A stretch of 8,236 bases of DNA. Source: an uncultured Bacteroides sp. (GTDB taxonomy: Bacteria > Bacteroidota > Bacteroidia > Bacteroidales > Bacteroidaceae). The notes below the pieces were generated by a model. That model had not been told where the DNA came from. It saw only the letters and a list, made by a program, of their open reading frames with translations, and did not search any database. The DNA lies in NCBI GenBank assembly GCA_900557355.1, contig USSR01000285.1, forward strand, positions 1 to 8,236. The letters run 5' to 3'. Position numbers and translations under genes: made by a program. This document shows, in pieces, positions 5,689-8,236 of this stretch. Each line of letters opens with the position of its first letter. Positions within the stretch are counted from its first letter, which is position 1.

Positions 5689-7503
5689 ATGAATAATATG
5701 ACTTATCATCATTTATCTGTCCTCGTACATCGACGGGCAGAGAAGTATGGCGACAAGGTGGCTCTGAAATACAGGGATTACGAAACGTCGCAGTGGATAC
5801 CCATCACTTGGAATCAATTCTCACAAACAGTTCGACAAGTTGCGAATGCACTCGTAGAGTTAGGAGTGCAGGAGGAAGAAAACATAGGAATCTTTTCTCA
5901 GAACAAGCCCGAATGCCTTTATGTGGATTTCGGGGCATTTGCTAACCGTGCAGTGACCATACCTCTGTATGCTACCAGTTCACCGGCACAGGCACAGTAC
6001 ATTATCAATGATGCTCAGATACGTTACATCTTCGTAGGCGAGCAATTCCAGTATGATGCGGCTTTCAGTGTTTTTGGCTTTTGTCAATCATTGCAGCAAT
6101 TGATCATCTTCGACCGGGCTGTTGTACGCGACCCTCGTGACATGACTTCCATCTATTTCGACGAGTTTTTGGAGACAGGAAAAGCTTTGCCGAACAACGA
6201 TATCGTGGAAGAACGTACTTCCCGTGCATCGGATGATGACCTTGCGAACATTCTTTATACATCCGGTACTACTGGCGAACCGAAGGGGGTAATGTTGCAT
6301 CACTCTAACTATATGGAGGCTTTCCGTATCCATGATATCCGTCTGGTAGATATGACTGATCAGGATGTTTCCATGAATTTCCTTCCCTTGACACATGTCT
6401 TCGAGAAAGCATGGACATATCTTTGTATTCATAAAGGCGTGCAGATTTGCATTAACCTCCGTCCTGTGGATATCCAGACTACCATTAAAGAAATCCGTCC
6501 GACATTGATGTGCAGTGTTCCCCGTTTTTGGGAAAAAGTGTATGCCGGTGTGCAGGAGAAGATTGCTCAGGAAACAGGCTTGAAGAAAGCTATGATGCTG
6601 GATGCCATTAAGGTAGGTAAGATACATAACATAGATTATCTGCGTAAAGGTAAAACTCCGCCATTGATGAACCAACTGAAATATAAGTTCTACGAAAAGA
6701 CAGTTTATGCTTTATTGAAAAAGACGATTGGTATTGAGAACGGTAATTTCTTCCCTACTGCGGGAGCTGCCGTGCCCGATGAAATCTGTGAATTTGTTCA
6801 TTCGGTAGGCATCAATATGTTGGTTGGTTATGGTCTGACCGAATCGACGGCTACTGTCTCCTGTTTCCTCAACAAAGGTTATGAAATAGGTTCGGTAGGT
6901 ACGATAATGCCCGATGTGGAAGTGAAAATCGGTGAGGAGAACGAAATACTTCTGCGTGGAAAGACTATCACGAAAGGTTATTATAAGAAAGCGGAAGCTA
7001 CTGCTGCTGCTATTGATAAAGATGGCTGGTTCCATACCGGTGATGCTGGTTATATGAAAGACGGGCAGCTATATCTGACGGAGCGGATCAAGGACTTGTT
7101 TAAAACTTCCAACGGAAAATACATTAGTCCGCAAGCGTTGGAGACGAAACTGGCTATTGATCGTTACATTGATCAGATTGCCATTATTGCCGACCAGCGT
7201 AAATTTGTGTCTGCCCTTATTGTTCCGGTCTATGGCTTCGTGAAAGATTATGCCAAGGAAAAAGGGATTGAATATAAGGATATGGAAGAGCTGCTGCAGC
7301 ATCCTAAGGTGATCGGTTTGTTCCGTGCTCGCATAGATACCTTGCAACAGCAGTTTGCACACTATGAGCAAGTGAAGCGCTTTACTCTTTTACCCGAACC
7401 TTTCAGCATGGAACGTGGTGAACTGACTAATACCTTGAAGTTGAAGCGCCCTGTAGTTGCAAAGAACTACAAGGAGTTGATAGATAAGATGTACGAAGAG
7501 TAA
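5689..7503 (+). CDS. Long-chain acyl-CoA synthetase (AMP-binding, FadD15/FAA1-like)
   Basis: The 604-residue protein has the full set of adenylate-forming motifs in order. These are the phosphate loop YTSGTTGEPKG (190-200), NFLPLTHVFE, GYGLTES (380-386), GWFHTGD (446-452, with the ATP ribose-binding Asp452), ERIKDLFKTSNGKYISP (465-481) at the hinge into the C-terminal domain, and a C-terminal TNTLKLKR (580-587) at the place of the A10 catalytic-lysine motif. Length and the 'LFKTSNGKYISP' hinge fit long-chain fatty acyl-CoA synthetases rather than acetyl-CoA synthetases. The reaction is fatty acid + ATP + CoA to acyl-CoA + AMP + PPi, at the inner face of the cytoplasmic membrane. No beta-oxidation genes are nearby, so it probably feeds exogenous or recycled fatty acids into lipid synthesis; this is inference. 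Its own promoter lies upstream. A second Met at residue 4 is an alternative start. Chain-length specificity cannot be read from the sequence. Confidence 0.92.
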   Translation: MNNMTYHHLSVLVHRRAEKYGDKVALKYRDYETSQWIPITWNQFSQTVRQVANALVELGVQEEENIGIFSQNKPECLYVDFGAFANRAVTIPLYATSSPAQAQYIINDAQIRYIFVGEQFQYDAAFSVFGFCQSLQQLIIFDRAVVRDPRDMTSIYFDEFLETGKALPNNDIVEERTSRASDDDLANILYTSGTTGEPKGVMLHHSNYMEAFRIHDIRLVDMTDQDVSMNFLPLTHVFEKAWTYLCIHKGVQICINLRPVDIQTTIKEIRPTLMCSVPRFWEKVYAGVQEKIAQETGLKKAMMLDAIKVGKIHNIDYLRKGKTPPLMNQLKYKFYEKTVYALLKKTIGIENGNFFPTAGAAVPDEICEFVHSVGINMLVGYGLTESTATVSCFLNKGYEIGSVGTIMPDVEVKIGEENEILLRGKTITKGYYKKAEATAAAIDKDGWFHTGDAGYMKDGQLYLTERIKDLFKTSNGKYISPQALETKLAIDRYIDQIAIIADQRKFVSALIVPVYGFVKDYAKEKGIEYKDMEELLQHPKVIGLFRARIDTLQQQFAHYEQVKRFTLLPEPFSMERGELTNTLKLKRPVVAKNYKELIDKMYEE

Positions 7504-7537
7504 AAAAATACACTTCAACAACTAATATTTCCCCATA

Positions 7538-7610
7538 AAAGAAGTTTCTGTTTTGTACTTTTGCAAAGTTCTATTAATTGAACTTTAAAGTATGAAACAG
7601 AAACTTTTTT
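7538..7610 (+). repeat. Nested inverted repeat over the GH3 promoter and start codon; terminator-like
   Basis: Bases 7538-7561 pair with 7587-7610 over 24 positions, of which 21 are Watson-Crick and three (7541/7607, 7554/7594, 7555/7593) are G-T. The core AAGTTTCTGTTT (7542-7553) / AAACAGAAACTT (7595-7606) is perfect. Inside it a second perfect stem, AAAGTTC 7565-7571 with GAACTTT 7580-7586, leaves an 8-base loop. The right arm runs into TTTTTT. In RNA read through from the synthetase gene this could fold into a long hairpin ending in U residues, acting as that gene's terminator and also hiding the GH3 start codon (7592). Confidence 0.7.
7556..7563 (+). promoter_or_regulatory. Bacteroides-type -7 box of the GH3 gene
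   Basis: TACTTTTG fits TAnnTTTG and lies 28 bases before the ATG at 7592, which predicts a leader of about 20 bases. It sits inside the left arm of the large inverted repeat, so transcripts started here would lack most of that arm and would escape the hairpin. No clear -33 box is seen. Confidence 0.6.
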
Positions 7611-7675
7611 ATCTATTGCCTATTTTAGTCTTGACCGGTTGTGGACAAGTATCTTACAAAAACGTGTGTTGGTGA
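7592..7675 (+). pseudogene. Orphaned lipoprotein signal peptide of the GH3 gene (frame broken)
   Basis: From ATG 7592 the frame reads MKQKLFYLLPILVLTGCGQVSYKNVCW and stops at TGA 7673. It is a textbook lipoprotein signal: basic start, hydrophobic core, lipobox L-T-G-C with Cys17. It sits just after a good -7 box. 'SYKN' is the kind of sequence that opens the mature GH3 enzyme, but the frame then goes off and ends. The GH3 domain resumes immediately in the -1 frame, so these 27 codons are best read as the detached 5' end of that gene. Related GH3 enzymes, as I remember them, have about ten more residues (P-D/E-L-type linker) between YKN and the LTLEEK helix. A small deletion not divisible by three is therefore the likeliest cause; a sequencing error is possible. 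Confidence 0.7.
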
Positions 7676-8236
7676 AAGAACTGACACTGGAAGAAAAGGT
7701 ACAACTCATGATGGATGGTTCCCGTCCCGTGGAACGATTGGGTATAAAACCGTATAATTGGTGGAATGAGGCACTACATGGGGTTGCTCGTGCAGGGTTA
7801 GCTACCGTTTTTCCTCAGCCTATAGGTATGGCTGCGTCATTTAGCCCCGAAACGGTATATGATGTATTCACTGCCGTGTCTGATGAGGCGCGTGCCAAGA
7901 ATACTTATTATTCATCTAAAGGCAGCCGTGAGCGTTATCAGGGATTAACTATGTGGACGCCTACGGTCAATATTTATCGTGACCCGCGTTGGGGGAGAGG
8001 TATCGAAACCTATGGCGAAGACCCTTATCTTACAAGCCGGATGGGAGTAATGGTAGTAAAAGGGTTGCAGGGCCCTGCAGACGGAGACTATGATAAGTTG
8101 CATGCTTGTGCCAAGCACTTTGCCGTACACTCCGGTCCCGAATGGAACCGCCATTCTTTTAATGCGGAGAATATCAAACCTCGCGATTTGTATGAAACAT
8201 ATTTGCCACCTTTCGAAGCCTTAGTGAAAGAAGGAG
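7672..8236 (+). CDS. Glycoside hydrolase family 3 (beta-xylosidase/beta-glucosidase), 5' broken and 3' cut by the window
   Basis: An open frame of 188 codons encodes the N-terminal part of a GH3 TIM-barrel domain: LTLEEKVQLMMD, RLGIKPYNWWNEALHGVAR, TVFPQPIGMAASF, the highly conserved NIYRDPRWGRGIETYGEDPYL, then CAKHFAVH with the substrate-binding Lys-His pair. The nucleophile Asp (SDW-type motif) and the acid/base lie beyond the right edge. The WWNEALHG and KHFAVHSGPEWNRH patterns resemble Bacteroides enzymes annotated as beta-xylosidase or beta-glucosidase, which release sugars from the non-reducing end of plant glucans or xylans; the exact sugar is not known. The frame has no ATG before 7711. 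GTG 7672 is only a nominal start, because the real start and lipoprotein signal are at 7592 in another frame. Without the signal the protein would stay in the cytoplasm or not be made. No SusC/SusD genes are visible. Confidence 0.82.
   Translation, partial: MKELTLEEKVQLMMDGSRPVERLGIKPYNWWNEALHGVARAGLATVFPQPIGMAASFSPETVYDVFTAVSDEARAKNTYYSSKGSRERYQGLTMWTPTVNIYRDPRWGRGIETYGEDPYLTSRMGVMVVKGLQGPADGDYDKLHACAKHFAVHSGPEWNRHSFNAENIKPRDLYETYLPPFEALVKEG

Noticed and set aside
6088..7371. Several minus-strand open frames inside the acyl-CoA synthetase gene
   Set aside because: The sense strand carries every adenylate-forming enzyme motif in one frame; the reverse frames have no motifs or start signals.
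7538..7610. Invertible promoter flanked by inverted repeats
   Set aside because: The -7 box lies within one repeat arm rather than between arms, the loop is only 25 bases, and no recombinase gene is visible.
7655..7675. Programmed -1 frameshifting as the normal way to make the GH3 enzyme
   Set aside because: The site reads C AAA AAC, where the Lys tRNA would re-pair poorly after slipping (AAA to CAA), and a linker of about ten residues seems to be missing as well. A deletion or error explains both.

Overview
The window looks like a chromosomal segment from a gut Bacteroidales bacterium, most likely Bacteroides. Four things point this way. Promoters have the Bacteroides-type -7 box TAnnTTTG, seen before four genes (TAAGTTTG, TATATTTG, TACCTTTG, TACTTTTG). 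AT-rich leaders without clear Shine-Dalgarno sites precede those starts. A DUF4292-type lipoprotein sits between a TPR protein and an EnvC-like protein, an arrangement I associate with Bacteroidota. There is also a secreted glycoside hydrolase family 3 (GH3) enzyme. Base composition and codon use look even across the window, and I see no insertion sequence, tRNA, rRNA, CRISPR array or phage gene.

Region 1 (1-3304, + strand) is the end of an envelope operon. A TPR protein cut by the left edge is followed by a DUF4292 lipoprotein and an EnvC-like coiled-coil/LytM protein. Each pair of genes shares an ATGA stop/start overlap, so the three are probably translationally coupled. The LytM domain lacks most of its metal ligands, as in E. 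coli EnvC, so it should activate an amidase rather than cut peptidoglycan itself. The lipoprotein may have a LolA/LolB-type fold.

Region 2 (3305-3550) lies between convergent genes. It holds four tandem 22-bp units built from GTYRAC hexamers spaced alternately 10 and 12 bp apart, which together also form a long hairpin.

Region 3 (3551-5469, - strand) has an M20 metallo-deacylase of the ArgE type and, upstream of it, a small outer-membrane beta-barrel protein. Each has its own TAnnTTTG promoter, and a perfect 11-bp hairpin between them is a likely terminator.

Region 4 (5470-7503) starts with a divergent control region in which the -7 box of the barrel gene is a perfect palindrome. A long-chain acyl-CoA synthetase gene follows on the + strand.

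Region 5 (7504-8236) begins with a 73-nt nested inverted repeat covering the promoter and start codon of a GH3 glycosidase gene. That gene appears broken at its 5' end: a lipoprotein signal peptide stops after 27 codons, and the GH3 domain continues in the -1 frame. The GH3 body runs off the right edge.

There is no obvious new multi-gene system. The points most worth a second look are the GTYRAC array, the promoter-spanning inverted repeat and the GH3 frameshift.
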